From Thiothrix sp. (GTDB lineage Bacteria; Pseudomonadota; Gammaproteobacteria; Thiotrichales; Thiotrichaceae): DNA of 64,000 bases. A program made the translations under genes and the position numbers. Below are positions 47,783 through 57,365 of the stretch, in pieces; the first letter of the stretch is position 1; every line of letters begins with the position of its first letter. Below the pieces are notes generated by a model, which saw only the letters and a program-made list of their open reading frames with translations, was not told where the DNA came from and did no database searches. Location: contig NZ_JAQTLS010000010.1 in assembly GCF_028714775.1 (NCBI RefSeq), forward strand, positions 62,001-126,000, in the 5' to 3' direction.

Positions 47783-48973
47783 ATGCAAATAACAGAACCC
47801 TACGATGTCATTATCATCGGCGCAGGCGCTGCCGGTTTGATGTGTGCTGCGATAGCAGGCCAACGCGGACGGCGTGTGCTGCTGCTCGACAAAGCGGACA
47901 AGATCGGCAGCAAAATCCTCGTTTCCGGCGGTGGACGCTGCAATTTCACCAACCTGCATGTCAATCCGACCGCCTACTTGTCGCAAAACCCGCATTTCTG
48001 CAAATCCGCGCTGGCACGTTACACCCCGCAGGATTTCCTTGCCCTCATGCACCAACACAATCTGAGCTGGCACGAAAAGACTTTGGGGCAACTTTTCTGC
48101 GACCAAAAAGCGCCTGCGGTGGTGGAAATGTTATGGGCAGAATGCCGCGATGCCGGGGTAGATTTGCGTCTGAATGCCGAGGTGGGTGAAATTAGCCGTA
48201 ATGAGGCGAATTTTCGCCTGCAAACCGCACAAGGTAGGTTGGATGCTGTTTCGCTGGTCATCGCCACAGGAGGGCCTTCTATTCCGCGTATGGGGTCGAC
48301 TGACTTCGGTGTGCGCGTAGCGAAACAGTTTGGCTTGAAAAGTATCCCATTTTCCCCCGCTCTTGTCCCTTTCACCTTCCCGCAGGATGTGCTGGAAGGT
48401 TTGTTCGTAGGACTAGCAGGCGTGAGCACGGAAGTGGCTGTAAGTTGTGGGGAAGGTTACTTCCGCGAGCAGATGTTGTTCACTCACCGGGGCTTGAGTG
48501 GCCCAGCGATCTTGCAGATTTCATCCTATTGGCAGAAAGGTGAAGTCATAGTGATCGACTTGTTACCGGGCAAAGATGCGGCGGCATGGTTGCAAGCTAT
48601 GCAGAAGCAGCGCCCCAAGGCCGAATTGAAAACGGTATTGTCGGAAATATTGCCTAATCGTTTGGCGCAACGCTTGTGTGAAAGCCTATTTCCTAACCGC
48701 CCGCTCGGCCAGTATGGCGAAAAGCAGTTACAGGCGATTGGGCAGCAATTACAAGGGTGGGAACTGACACCATCAGGTACGGAAGGGATGCGCACCGCAG
48801 AAGTCAGTGTTGGTGGGGTGGATACCCGCGAATTGTCTTCCAAGACTTTTGAGGCGCGGAAAGTGCCGGGCTTGTATTTTATTGGTGAAACCGTGGATGT
48901 AACGGGCTGGTTGGGCGGTTACAATTTTCAGTGGGCGTGGGCATCGGGGTGGTGCGCGGGGCAAGTGGCCTGA
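47783..48973 (+). CDS. HI0933/YhiN-family FAD-dependent oxidoreductase
   Basis: A 396-residue flavoprotein. The N-terminal dinucleotide motif VIIIGAGAAGLMCA, the KILVSGGGRCNFTN motif and the C-terminal TVDVTGWLGGYNFQWAWASG are hallmarks of the HI0933 (YhiN) group of NAD(P)/FAD proteins of uncertain substrate. The ATG at 47783 is chosen because the frame upstream runs through the preceding terminator. Confidence 0.92.
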   Translation: MQITEPYDVIIIGAGAAGLMCAAIAGQRGRRVLLLDKADKIGSKILVSGGGRCNFTNLHVNPTAYLSQNPHFCKSALARYTPQDFLALMHQHNLSWHEKTLGQLFCDQKAPAVVEMLWAECRDAGVDLRLNAEVGEISRNEANFRLQTAQGRLDAVSLVIATGGPSIPRMGSTDFGVRVAKQFGLKSIPFSPALVPFTFPQDVLEGLFVGLAGVSTEVAVSCGEGYFREQMLFTHRGLSGPAILQISSYWQKGEVIVIDLLPGKDAAAWLQAMQKQRPKAELKTVLSEILPNRLAQRLCESLFPNRPLGQYGEKQLQAIGQQLQGWELTPSGTEGMRTAEVSVGGVDTRELSSKTFEARKVPGLYFIGETVDVTGWLGGYNFQWAWASGWCAGQVA

Positions 48974-48986
48974 AAGCCGGATACCC

Positions 48987-50204
48987 CTACTTCACCATGC
49001 AATTGAGCATGTCACCCCTAACGCGGGCAATGTCATCGGCGGCATTTTTCCACGCATCTGCCAGATGTTTTTCCTTGTTGGCGGCAATTTCACGCACTTT
49101 CGCCAAAAAATCGAAGCGGGCGGCGAGATATTCCGCCATTGCACGCTCACGGGCATCATCGTTCGCGCCGGGGAAATGTTTGATCAGATCGGTTTTTAGT
49201 TTTTCCCAAGTGCCGACATGGGTGCTGGCATCTTTTAAAACTTCGGCGGGCGGATCATTCGGGCGTTGGGCACGTTCCGCAGCATAGGCATCATAGAGTT
49301 TGCCTTTGAGCTTTGGTAAAAGTGCTTTTTCATTGAGGCCGTTGGAGAGGCGGTAAGCTTTTTGCGAAAGCCGCACCAGCGTCCCGAATAATCCCGGCAA
49401 ACCTTTTGCCAGTGTATCCGTTACCCGCTGCTTGGCATCACCAGAACCGCCAATGCTTTTGGCCGATTCCAGCCAGTTTGGATCAAAATCATCGGCTTTG
49501 GCGGCTTCCACTGCCACTTCAACCATGTGCTGCTGGTAAGCAGCGGTTTCGATTCGTCCCTTGATTTCCGCATTATCCGGTTTCTTGAGCTTGGCAAATG
49601 TCTCCTCGAAGCATTTGCGGGCAAGCGGCCCTTCGGCCTGCCCAAGCTGTTTCCATAGTGCGGATTTGGTTTGCTGGTCGCCGAAACCATCATCCGGCAC
49701 TCCATCAAGAATGCGCCATGTCGCGAGCATAGGGGCAGAGGGCTGTTGTTCTGTTTTGCCAACCAAGATTGCGCATTTTGCACTCGCGCCTGTCCATGTG
49801 AGTGTTCCCGGCGCAGAAGTGCCGCTGCCATGTCCGCTATCGTCCAGTTCCAATTTGAAACCGTCCTGCGAGGTTGCGGTGGCTGAACAAGCTTCTGCTG
49901 AATAGCGTGTCGTTCCTACCCCCATCAACTCAACGTTGCCTCCGTTGACCGTCCCATCAAGGGCAAAGGACATTTTCACCTGCCCTTCGGGGACTGCTAT
50001 GCTGCCATCACAATGGATGGACTTGCCGGAAAGTGAGCAGGTATGGACAATTTTGTAGGCATCTTGCCCATTTTCCCACGTAACCAGTTCAATAAGGCCA
50101 TTTTCAGGAAAGACCGCGCTCCCTGCGAATGTGGGCATGGAAACCGCGCAAAGCAGCATCCCCGCCACCATTTTGCCCCTTGAAATGATTACGTTGTATT
50201 GCAT
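48987..50204 (-). CDS. Exported protein, unknown function
   Basis: A 405-residue protein with a signal peptide (hydrophobic MVAGMLLCAVSMPTFAGS around residues 12-29). The first half looks like a beta-rich domain with two pairs of cysteines. The second half, from about residue 170, is Lys/Ala-rich and predicted helical. No motif was recognised. It is the last gene of a leftward set with the DUF3592 gene and a membrane-anchored protein, spaced by 16-19 bases. Confidence 0.68.
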   Translation of the reverse strand: MQYNVIISRGKMVAGMLLCAVSMPTFAGSAVFPENGLIELVTWENGQDAYKIVHTCSLSGKSIHCDGSIAVPEGQVKMSFALDGTVNGGNVELMGVGTTRYSAEACSATATSQDGFKLELDDSGHGSGTSAPGTLTWTGASAKCAILVGKTEQQPSAPMLATWRILDGVPDDGFGDQQTKSALWKQLGQAEGPLARKCFEETFAKLKKPDNAEIKGRIETAAYQQHMVEVAVEAAKADDFDPNWLESAKSIGGSGDAKQRVTDTLAKGLPGLFGTLVRLSQKAYRLSNGLNEKALLPKLKGKLYDAYAAERAQRPNDPPAEVLKDASTHVGTWEKLKTDLIKHFPGANDDARERAMAEYLAARFDFLAKVREIAANKEKHLADAWKNAADDIARVRGDMLNCMVK

Positions 50205-50223
50205 GGGTATTCCTGACTATCCT

Positions 50224-50667
50224 TTAAACAACCAGTGCCAGCAGCCCAGCGACGGTAAAGACACCGCCCATGATCCAGAAAACCTTGTTTGAGGCGGCAG
50301 CACTTCTTTCAAGCACGGCATCACTGGGTTTTGCTGGATTGTAAAATACCTCAACCGCAGAACCGATAGCGTACTGGACGACCACTTTCCGTGCTGCGGC
50401 CTCGTTGCCAGAGCCAGCAACACCAAAGGCAATACGTTTTCCGGTATATGGCTGATTGGCTACGGTGTATTCGTATTCCACTTTGGGCTGATAAGTCGTC
50501 GGGCTATCGTCTGAATCAAAACTTGCCAGCATCGAAGAGGTAATCGTGCCGCGCACGGAAGGCCACGTCAGACTTTCTTCTGCACGTTTAGCATTTCTTT
50601 TAGCCAAGAAAATAAATAGCACGCCTAATAATACAAACGGCAAACCAACGATAACATTGACGGACAT
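50224..50667 (-). CDS. DUF3592 membrane protein
   Basis: A 147-residue protein with TM segments at both ends (about 5-21 and 127-146) and a soluble beta-domain between them. The order W.(S/T)V.G.I, then YEYTVANQPYTGKRIAFG and VFYNPAKPSDAVLE, is that of DUF3592 proteins. The function of this family is unknown. Confidence 0.78.
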   Translation of the reverse strand: MSVNVIVGLPFVLLGVLFIFLAKRNAKRAEESLTWPSVRGTITSSMLASFDSDDSPTTYQPKVEYEYTVANQPYTGKRIAFGVAGSGNEAAARKVVVQYAIGSAVEVFYNPAKPSDAVLERSAAASNKVFWIMGGVFTVAGLLALVV

Positions 50668-50683
50668 AGCACCATCCTCCTAT

Positions 50684-51514
50684 TTATTTTATCAGTGCAT
50701 TGAACATAACCAGTTTCCACGCGCCACCTTCATAGATATACCCTTGCTCGAAATTAACGCGCTTGGGTTTAGTGGGGTAGTAACCTTTAAGGGTAATCAT
50801 CCCATTTTCATCAGCTTTTACCCCATCTTCGATGTTGGGTTCCAAATTATCCAAAATGCTCAGATCAGCTTCTGCCTTGATATAACTGCCATAGGTCTCA
50901 TTGAGGTCTTTGGTGGACGCTTGGTCTTTCCAGATTTTCGCGATACCTTTACGGAAATGATCCATGCTTTTGGCATTAATCGAAATGGCGAAATCATGCA
51001 TAGACTGGCTTACCAAGGCAATTTGCTCGGCCTTGCTGGGGATGTTGGAGGCAGCGGCGGTAGGTGGAGCAGTCCCCGTAGTTTCCTCTCCCGCATTACT
51101 GGCTGACTGTAAGCCAGCGGCTTGTTTTTGAATGGAATAAATCTTCCATGCATCATGTTCTTTGGTAAACGTCATTTCGATGGGGACAGTGCCGCCGCTT
51201 TCGGTTGTGACGGAACCGCTCAGCTTGCCCTGTCCATTTTCAACGCTACGTTCAGACCAACTGCTGTCCTTATAGTTGAGGATTGCACCTTTCGACAAAA
51301 AGTCGCTCAGCGCGGCTTCGTCGGTGCTGGCTTTAAAATCTTCCGCAAGATAGCTGTGGGCTTTGGCGATATTTTTTTCTTTTACTGCTTGGAAAAACTC
51401 ATCGGCTACACTAACAATGCCAGAGGTTGAGTAGAATGCAATCACCAATATCAAGATTACAAACACGAGAACACCGCCGAGTATTTTCAGCAGAATGCTA
51501 AAAAAACGTTTCAT
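50684..51514 (-). CDS. Membrane-anchored protein with NTF2-like repeats
   Basis: A 276-residue protein with one N-terminal TM segment (about 7-29) and two similar alpha+beta domains separated by an Ala/Thr/Pro linker near 132-160. Domain 1 (VADEFFQAVKEKNIAKAHSYL to DAWKIYSIQ) and domain 2 (HDFAISINAKSMDHFRKGI to GGAWKLVMFNAL) have the shape of DUF4864/NTF2-like folds. It probably faces the periplasm. No enzyme residues are evident. It heads the leftward three-gene set. Confidence 0.7.
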   Translation of the reverse strand: MKRFFSILLKILGGVLVFVILILVIAFYSTSGIVSVADEFFQAVKEKNIAKAHSYLAEDFKASTDEAALSDFLSKGAILNYKDSSWSERSVENGQGKLSGSVTTESGGTVPIEMTFTKEHDAWKIYSIQKQAAGLQSASNAGEETTGTAPPTAAASNIPSKAEQIALVSQSMHDFAISINAKSMDHFRKGIAKIWKDQASTKDLNETYGSYIKAEADLSILDNLEPNIEDGVKADENGMITLKGYYPTKPKRVNFEQGYIYEGGAWKLVMFNALIK

Positions 51515-51728
51515 GACTTTTACTCCCTAACCTTTATTAGTCATACATTATTGCTTGCTAAAGCACCACGCTGTGTAAAAATCCACAATAGGGACTTTAG
51601 CTTTCCATCGCATCTACAATACTCATAATAGGTTGTTTGTGTGCTGTTTCTCTTGATAAGCGTCAAGCATCTCCTGATAATTTCAATTTCGCCACCGAAT
51701 TCTATGGTGTGTTTGCGGAGTTTGTGGA

Positions 51729-52526
51729 ATGACAATGTTGGGTTACGGCATCGCTGTGCTGTTATTGACCATGCTGACCCAAGTCGGCGGGCTAGTGCTA
51801 TTGCTCAGCCTTCCGCTGTTGAACCTGATCCAGCTCGCCTCTTGCTGGCAACAAAGTGTGTTGCGCCTCGGGGTGTTCCTGTTGGTTTACGCGCTATGTG
51901 TGTTTGTGATTGTACCGAAACTTGCCAGTTGGGGTGGGCGTGTGCCGCTGCTTTGCACTGCGACTGCTGATGCACCGTTACGTCCCGCGAATTTCGGCTA
52001 TTGCTTGCTGATGCGTAATTATGTCACGCCTGACACCAAAGCCCATTTGGTGCGTGTTGCCCAACAATTCCGCCAGCATTATCCCAATGGCACGGTACGT
52101 TATCTGGATGCGAATTTTCCGTTTATGAATGGTTTCCCGTTGCTGCCGCACTTGAGCCACAAGGACGGCAGGAAGGTTGACCTTGCCTATTTCTACCAGC
52201 GCAAAGGGTCGCAGGAATCGGTGGATTTTTCCCCTTCTTGGCATGGCTACTGGTTTTACGAGCAACCTGCGTCCCGGCAAAAAGCGGCATGTACGGGGCA
52301 AAAAAGCTGGTTACGCTGGGATTTTGAGGGGTTGCAATCCCGCTATGCAGCCTATGAAATCGACGCGGAACGTACCCGTGCCTTGTTGCAATTGCTGGTG
52401 GCGGATGCGCAAAAAGTGCTGTTGGAACCGCATTTGCAGGTACGCTTGGGCGTACAAGCCGCTAACCTTAAGTTTCAGGGCTGTCGTGCGGCGCGGCATG
52501 ATGACCATATCCATGCGCAATGGTGA
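51729..52526 (+). CDS. Membrane-anchored LAS-type (MepA/M15-like) peptidase candidate
   Basis: A 265-residue protein with two N-terminal TM segments (about 5-32 and 46-66) and a periplasmic domain. The metal-site pattern of LAS enzymes is visible as HKDGRKVDLAYFY (His and Asp) and the terminal HDDHIHAQW (HxH). This suggests a zinc peptidoglycan endopeptidase or D,D/D,L-carboxypeptidase. The sequence is otherwise far from MepA, so the substrate is uncertain. Confidence 0.7.
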   Translation: MTMLGYGIAVLLLTMLTQVGGLVLLLSLPLLNLIQLASCWQQSVLRLGVFLLVYALCVFVIVPKLASWGGRVPLLCTATADAPLRPANFGYCLLMRNYVTPDTKAHLVRVAQQFRQHYPNGTVRYLDANFPFMNGFPLLPHLSHKDGRKVDLAYFYQRKGSQESVDFSPSWHGYWFYEQPASRQKAACTGQKSWLRWDFEGLQSRYAAYEIDAERTRALLQLLVADAQKVLLEPHLQVRLGVQAANLKFQGCRAARHDDHIHAQW

Positions 52527-52694
52527 GTTAGGGTGTAAGTGGAGGAACTTTAAGTTGAGAAAAGATAAAATTTTGCGCACTATTGGTCGCTAATGTTTAC
52601 ACAGCACCGAACTTTTCCGGCTTGTTATCGGTCAATGCTTCAGGCAATACAGAATTAAACAACGATTACCAATATCCTTGCGGGCGTAACAATC

Positions 52695-53129
52695 ATGAAA
52701 CGATACATTCTCACAACTTTTGCCCTATGCTGTTTCTCAAGCACGCTGTGGGCGGCGGGAAATTACCCGGTCAAAAACTTTAAACCCTCCCCGAAAGCGG
52801 ATGTGCAAGCCTTTGAAAGCGTGATGCAAGCAGTTGCGGCGCAATCCCCCAAAAAGGTATTAACGCCGCTGCAATTATTGCGTGGTTTGCCGATGGATGC
52901 AGAGAGTAAGGTGAAAACTTACACTTGGTGTGCAAAACCCGTGCATGGCAAACAAGTTTGCACCCTGCGCGAAGAAAACCTGCCCGACGATTCCGTGGCA
53001 GGTTCATTGCAAAAGATCACGTTTACTGCCACCAAAACAGCGTGGCAAGTCACTGCGATCCAACGGGCATGGCGTTGTCAGGTTGGACGCGGCAATGCGG
53101 CGGCTTACCAAACCAGATTGTGCAAGTGA
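52695..53129 (+). CDS. Exported protein, unknown function
   Basis: A 144-residue protein with a signal peptide ending at LWAAG (residues 18-22) and four cysteines in the mature part (TWCAKP, KQVCTL, WRCQ, RLC), probably two disulfides. No family was recognised. It has its own upstream region with no clear promoter and no packed neighbour. Confidence 0.65.
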   Translation: MKRYILTTFALCCFSSTLWAAGNYPVKNFKPSPKADVQAFESVMQAVAAQSPKKVLTPLQLLRGLPMDAESKVKTYTWCAKPVHGKQVCTLREENLPDDSVAGSLQKITFTATKTAWQVTAIQRAWRCQVGRGNAAAYQTRLCK

Positions 53130-53194
53130 TGGCATGAAACAGGCGGTTCGTTATTGAACCCCGCCTGTTGTTGCGCCGATGAAAAGGAGGCCGC

Positions 53195-53392
53195 TTATTT
53201 TTTGCTGGCTTTCTCCTTCTCAACCGCATCAATAATGCTTTGGGCATCCTTGCCATATTTGCGGGTGGTCATCTCAATGTACATGGCTTTCATGCCATCG
53301 TTGTAGTCACGTTTTTTGTTGTTTGGGCATGATTTAAAAATCAGACCCAAAAGAAAGCCGATCATTCCACCGACCCAAAAGCTAGCTGGCAT
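53195..53392 (-). CDS. Small membrane protein, unknown function
   Basis: A 65-residue protein with one N-terminal TM segment (about 5-19, FWVGGMIGFLLGLIF) and a charged helical tail. A GGGGGA ribosome site precedes the ATG. No family was recognised. Confidence 0.6.
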   Translation of the reverse strand: MPASFWVGGMIGFLLGLIFKSCPNNKKRDYNDGMKAMYIEMTTRKYGKDAQSIIDAVEKEKASKK

Positions 53393-53580
53393 CGAAGTCC
53401 CCCTATGCTAAATGACCTCAAAAATTATAAGTCTATAATATAGGCGAACTTAATCAAATTTGCGGCAGAATTGCGCAAAATTTTCTGCCCTGAATGGATA
53501 GCCTGCGGTGAACCATGTCAGCCAACCGTGCCAAAGCGTGCGATAATCCCCGTAGCAAACACTAAGGAAGGAACAACTTC

Positions 53581-54411
53581 ATGTTAAAACTGGGTCGGCA
53601 TAACCTCTTGCGGGTGGTGAAAGAAACGTCATTCGGCGTGTATCTGGATGGTGCGAATTACGGCGAAATCCTGCTGCCGAAGCGTTACGTGCCGCAAGGC
53701 TGCAAAGCCGATAGCTGGCTGAAGGTGTTCATCTATCTGGACTCGGAAGACCGCCTGATTGCCACCACCGATGCCCCGCTGGTCAAGGTGGGCGAATGCG
53801 CTTGCCTGAAAGTTGTCGCGCTCAGCCGTTTCGGGGCGTTTTTGGATTGGGGCTTGCCCAAGGATTTACTGGTTCCACGCCGTGAACAAGCGCATCCGAT
53901 GCAGGAAGGCCAGTCCTACGTGGTTTACGTTTATGTCGATGAAAAAACTGAAACTATCGCTGGCTCGTCACGGCTGGAACTGTTCCTCAACGAATTCAGC
54001 ACTGGCTACACACCCCGCCAAGCGGTGGATTTGCTGATTTATGAGCGCACTGACATGGGTTTCAAAGCGGTAATCGACGGTACACACCTCGGTTTGTTGT
54101 ATGCCAACGAAGTGTTCCAGCCCTTGCGTGTTGGGCAGCGGGTGCAGGGCTATATCAAAGCGATCCGCCCCGACCGGAAAATTGACCTGATGCTGCAATT
54201 GCCCAGTGCAGTGGCGCACGATGAACTGACCCAGAAAATCCTTGACCACTTGCAAGCGCGGGGTGGCAGTTCCGATTTCAGCGACAAAAGTTCACCGGAA
54301 GCGATTTACCGCGAGTTTCAGGTCAGTAAGGCGCATTTCAAACGCGCCATCGGATTGCTCTTTAAGCAGCAGCGGATTTTGCTGAGTAAGGAAGGGATTC
54401 GGTTGGTTTAG
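53581..54411 (+). CDS. cvfB: CvfB-family S1 RNA-binding protein
   Basis: A 276-residue protein with three S1-type domains and a C-terminal winged helix. The features of the CvfB/YitL group are GVYLDGANYGEILLPKRYVP at the start, SRFGAFLDWGLPKDLLVPRREQ in the second S1 domain, and the final SPEAIYREFQVSKAHFKRAIG-type helix. These proteins bind RNA and affect virulence or stress gene expression in other bacteria. A clear AGGAAGGA ribosome site is present. Confidence 0.88.
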   Translation: MLKLGRHNLLRVVKETSFGVYLDGANYGEILLPKRYVPQGCKADSWLKVFIYLDSEDRLIATTDAPLVKVGECACLKVVALSRFGAFLDWGLPKDLLVPRREQAHPMQEGQSYVVYVYVDEKTETIAGSSRLELFLNEFSTGYTPRQAVDLLIYERTDMGFKAVIDGTHLGLLYANEVFQPLRVGQRVQGYIKAIRPDRKIDLMLQLPSAVAHDELTQKILDHLQARGGSSDFSDKSSPEAIYREFQVSKAHFKRAIGLLFKQQRILLSKEGIRLV

Positions 54412-54461
54412 GCCATCGCTTCCACATCCATTAGCTGTGCATCAACTTCTTTCCGGGATGT

Positions 54462-54923
54462 TTACGCTGGTTTTTTGGTCGTGCTGTTATCGTGCATGAC
54501 CTGTGTCCACGTTGATACCTCTTGGGACATCAGGGTTTCAGCCCGCATGACCAGTGTTTGAAAAGCGTTTTCATCGTTGTAGGGAGCACTTCGTGTAGCA
54601 AACAGAAACTGTTCACGTTTGAGTTGTTCACAAGTGGTACGGTACTGAATCCAGTTTTCCTGATGCTTGAGAAAGGTGTTGATCGCCATCGACAGGGCAA
54701 TCGCTACCCCTAACGTGCCGACAACCCATTGCCCGAAGGGAATTTGTGTACCCATGCCGGATAGGAAGGGGATTAGGGCTGCCGCAACGATTTCTACCAA
54801 CCGCAAGCGTTTGAAGCGGGATTGGTTGAAGGCGCTTTTCTTTGAGTACCAGTTAATCTGGTCGTTGAGGCGCTGGTCTATGTATTCTTCTGCGCTCAGG
54901 TAGATGGAGTTGTTTTCTGGCAT
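54462..54923 (-). CDS. DUF4231/SLATT-type two-TM membrane protein
   Basis: A 153-residue protein with the DUF4231 pattern: YIDQRLNDQINWYSKKSAFN, then RLRLVEIVAAALIPFLSGMG and a second TM segment (WVVGTLGVAIALSMAI), followed by a helical tail with EQFLFATRSAPY. Related SLATT proteins are proposed pore-forming effectors in nucleotide-signalling defence systems. It is the last gene of a four-gene leftward operon, 20 bases after the protease gene. Confidence 0.85.
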   Translation of the reverse strand: MPENNSIYLSAEEYIDQRLNDQINWYSKKSAFNQSRFKRLRLVEIVAAALIPFLSGMGTQIPFGQWVVGTLGVAIALSMAINTFLKHQENWIQYRTTCEQLKREQFLFATRSAPYNDENAFQTLVMRAETLMSQEVSTWTQVMHDNSTTKKPA

Positions 54924-54943
54924 GGTTTTCCTCTTTGTTATGG

Positions 54944-56464
54944 CTATTGTAATCTGGCTTTTATTTCATTTAACAGAACACCCTCGTTAAGTTTTTTGTC
55001 TTTCAGGGCGCGATGGTGAACGGCTATGGCATGAAGTTTCTTGGTGAAAACAGGGGAACCTGAATTGCCTTCTTCCGTAGGGCTTCGGTAGCGGACGTAC
55101 TGGTTCTCGTATTCCGTGAGACTGTTATCATAGAGGGAAACTGCCATTTCATTACCGGAGGGATGCCCAATGACGTATATCCGTTGTTCGTCAGGATTCT
55201 CTGTGTTAATGACAGGCAGGTGGGGGAACGGATCAATGCTGCTGCTGCCTTGCGGGGCTTCTATGCGCAGGATACTTATATCAAGCTCTGTGCGGAGTGA
55301 GCTGTAAAGGAGTTCGCCGAGAACGACTTTGGGACGGTTTGGAATACGGGTGAATTCAACCAAGGCTTCTTCCGGTATCAGCGGAGCTTGGTCTTGTGGA
55401 TGGGGGCTGATGACATGGGAATTGGTTACGAAAACAGGGGCGTCGCCCCATGCGGGTTTGAGTTTTGATCCAGTGACAAGGAATCCTGTCCCTTTGGGTG
55501 AGCCTGTAGTACTGTCAGAAATACGGGCAATGGCATTGCAACGGCTATACATGGTGTCAAGCCATTGCATGTAAATGACACCTTCTTGTCCCCAGACTGC
55601 TTCAAATCCGGCACTGTTGCGGGCGCTGTCGCCGATGTTGTGTAGTTCAACCTTGCTGCCATCACGTTGCAGTAACGCATATTCAAGCACGGGCAAAATG
55701 CTTTTACCGATGGATTTGCCTTCAATTTGCCAGATTTCTTTAAGTTGGCGCAAAGTACTGCTGATCTCGAATGCATCTGCATCAGCGTGGGTAAGGTATT
55801 TCTGAGTATATCCCAGCGCGGTTTGCTCATCATCAAGGGCAACTGCTGCTTCTAACGCAGTAGCGTAATCCCACGCATCCGCTGTTTTTTTGTATTTGAT
55901 TGTTTCCAGCAAGTCTCTGGCTATTTTGGCAGGGTCAAGTCTGTCACGTAGGGAGATTCCATCACGGCGGGCGCGGCTAATCAGTGCAACAAGGTTGATG
56001 CCTCTCCAGCGAGAGTCGCCCAGTTTTGATTTCCAGTCCTGCTTGTAAGCAGTGATGGCATTACGCAAGTTGTCTGCTCCGCCTTCATTTACATAGAGCT
56101 GCTTGTATGCGCGTCCCAGCAAACCACGAACTTCATAGCCTTCTTTTTCTTTTGAATCATGTTTCTGGGCGAGTCCTTCAAGTTCCCGGATACCTTGTTC
56201 GAGTTTATTTTGATCCAAGATGGCTTGTGTCCATTGGCGACGAATCAGCAGGTCATCGTGTCCTGCGAGACAGAATTGCCCCGCCACATGCTCAAGTTCC
56301 TTGAATCTGCGTTTGCGTCGTAACAAGGACAAGGTTGCCTTGATTTGCGGGGGGGAAAAGGTAGCGGGATCAATTTTATCTGCCAGTGTCCTTATGTCTT
56401 GAAAGCGGTATTCCTTTAAGGCCAGTTCCAGTTCTTGCAAGTAGTCTTCGGGTTGTAAAAGCAT
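54944..56464 (-). CDS. TPR-type (DUF4071-like) protein with C-terminal trypsin-like protease
   Basis: A 506-residue protein. The N-terminal two thirds is helical and repeat-like, with LLGRAYKQLYVNEGGADNLR and AWDYATALEAAVALDDEQTA, resembling the TRAFs-binding/TPR-S region (DUF4071). The C-terminal roughly 190 residues are a trypsin-like serine protease with His in VTNSHVI, Asp in TELDISILRI and Ser in EEGNSGSPVF, so the triad is complete. The ATG at 56464 lies 4 bases after the hydrolase stop; the frame continues upstream but overlaps that gene. It has no signal peptide, so it should be cytosolic. Confidence 0.85.
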   Translation of the reverse strand: MLLQPEDYLQELELALKEYRFQDIRTLADKIDPATFSPPQIKATLSLLRRKRRFKELEHVAGQFCLAGHDDLLIRRQWTQAILDQNKLEQGIRELEGLAQKHDSKEKEGYEVRGLLGRAYKQLYVNEGGADNLRNAITAYKQDWKSKLGDSRWRGINLVALISRARRDGISLRDRLDPAKIARDLLETIKYKKTADAWDYATALEAAVALDDEQTALGYTQKYLTHADADAFEISSTLRQLKEIWQIEGKSIGKSILPVLEYALLQRDGSKVELHNIGDSARNSAGFEAVWGQEGVIYMQWLDTMYSRCNAIARISDSTTGSPKGTGFLVTGSKLKPAWGDAPVFVTNSHVISPHPQDQAPLIPEEALVEFTRIPNRPKVVLGELLYSSLRTELDISILRIEAPQGSSSIDPFPHLPVINTENPDEQRIYVIGHPSGNEMAVSLYDNSLTEYENQYVRYRSPTEEGNSGSPVFTKKLHAIAVHHRALKDKKLNEGVLLNEIKARLQ

Positions 56465-56468
56465 GGGG

Positions 56469-57356
56469 TCAAACCTCACGTTGGCACAAGCGTCGCAGTT
56501 GTTGCCTAAATTGCGTCCCTTTAAGATATTTGGTTGAAGAATGTCGCCATGTTCCCTGATTCGATTCACGAATATCAATGACGACCTGTTGCCCATTTTG
56601 GCGGAAGTCATTAGCTAGGCGAGGATCGGGACGGGCTACCATGTCGAGAGGATCATAAATATTCACCCAGTCGCCACGCAGTTTTACCGGAAATCCATTG
56701 TCCCGTGTCCAGATCAATTTATCTTGTATTTCGTCAATTCCCAGAGGACTGCCAATTGTCATGAAACTGTCAATCAATGGACACTCGTTTACTCCAGTCA
56801 TTACATCATAAGCAATAAACGACCCTTGGCTATGACCGACGATTATTTTTCTGGCATTGACAGGGATTTCTCTTAAGTTATTGATCACCCTTGTGCGGAT
56901 AATGTCTCTAATACTTTGTACGTTGAAAAGATAGTCATGCGCTTCCCGCATGAACTCAGCCATGATTTTGTTTTTCAAAAACGCAGGCAAAGGGATGCGC
57001 TCGAAGCCAGAGGAAAGGCTGCTTTCTGGTGTGCCGTCTGGTGATTCATTGATTTCAGGGAATCGTTTGTGCAGTGCTCTTGTCCAGTCATTTTCAGACA
57101 GTTCAGTATTACCTGCGCTAAGTTCCTCAGTTGGGTCATCGGCTAGACTTTCATAGGTAGATGAAGCTAAAGGGGTTGCGTAAAACAAATCCGCCCAGTA
57201 TACAAAGCTCGTTGTTACGCCCGATTCTCCCAGATCAAAACCCTGATCCGTTGCAGTAGGCATCGACAATGCTTCAAGCCATATGCGCTTTAGTTCGGAT
57301 GGGCTAGGTTTATTGGCAAGCCCATGAATAAACGTGACATGGACGGGATTGCTCAT
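56469..57356 (-). CDS. Alpha/beta hydrolase
   Basis: A 295-residue alpha/beta hydrolase without signal peptide. The oxyanion segment TFIHGLANK is at residues 8-16, the nucleophile elbow GHSQG at 174-178 (Ser176), a likely acid is in YDPLDMVAR (Asp238), and the histidine is in TWRHSS (His272). Lipase-like hydrolases of this type serve as effectors in some conflict systems. It has a clear AGGAGA ribosome site and lies 9 bases after the channel-like gene. Confidence 0.85.
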   Translation of the reverse strand: MSNPVHVTFIHGLANKPSPSELKRIWLEALSMPTATDQGFDLGESGVTTSFVYWADLFYATPLASSTYESLADDPTEELSAGNTELSENDWTRALHKRFPEINESPDGTPESSLSSGFERIPLPAFLKNKIMAEFMREAHDYLFNVQSIRDIIRTRVINNLREIPVNARKIIVGHSQGSFIAYDVMTGVNECPLIDSFMTIGSPLGIDEIQDKLIWTRDNGFPVKLRGDWVNIYDPLDMVARPDPRLANDFRQNGQQVVIDIRESNQGTWRHSSTKYLKGTQFRQQLRRLCQREV

Positions 57357-57365
57357 AACATTCTC

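Noticed and set aside
51541..51735. 64-codon minus-strand frame upstream of the LAS-like peptidase
   Set aside because: It would start inside the next gene, lacks a ribosome site and shows no family resemblance.
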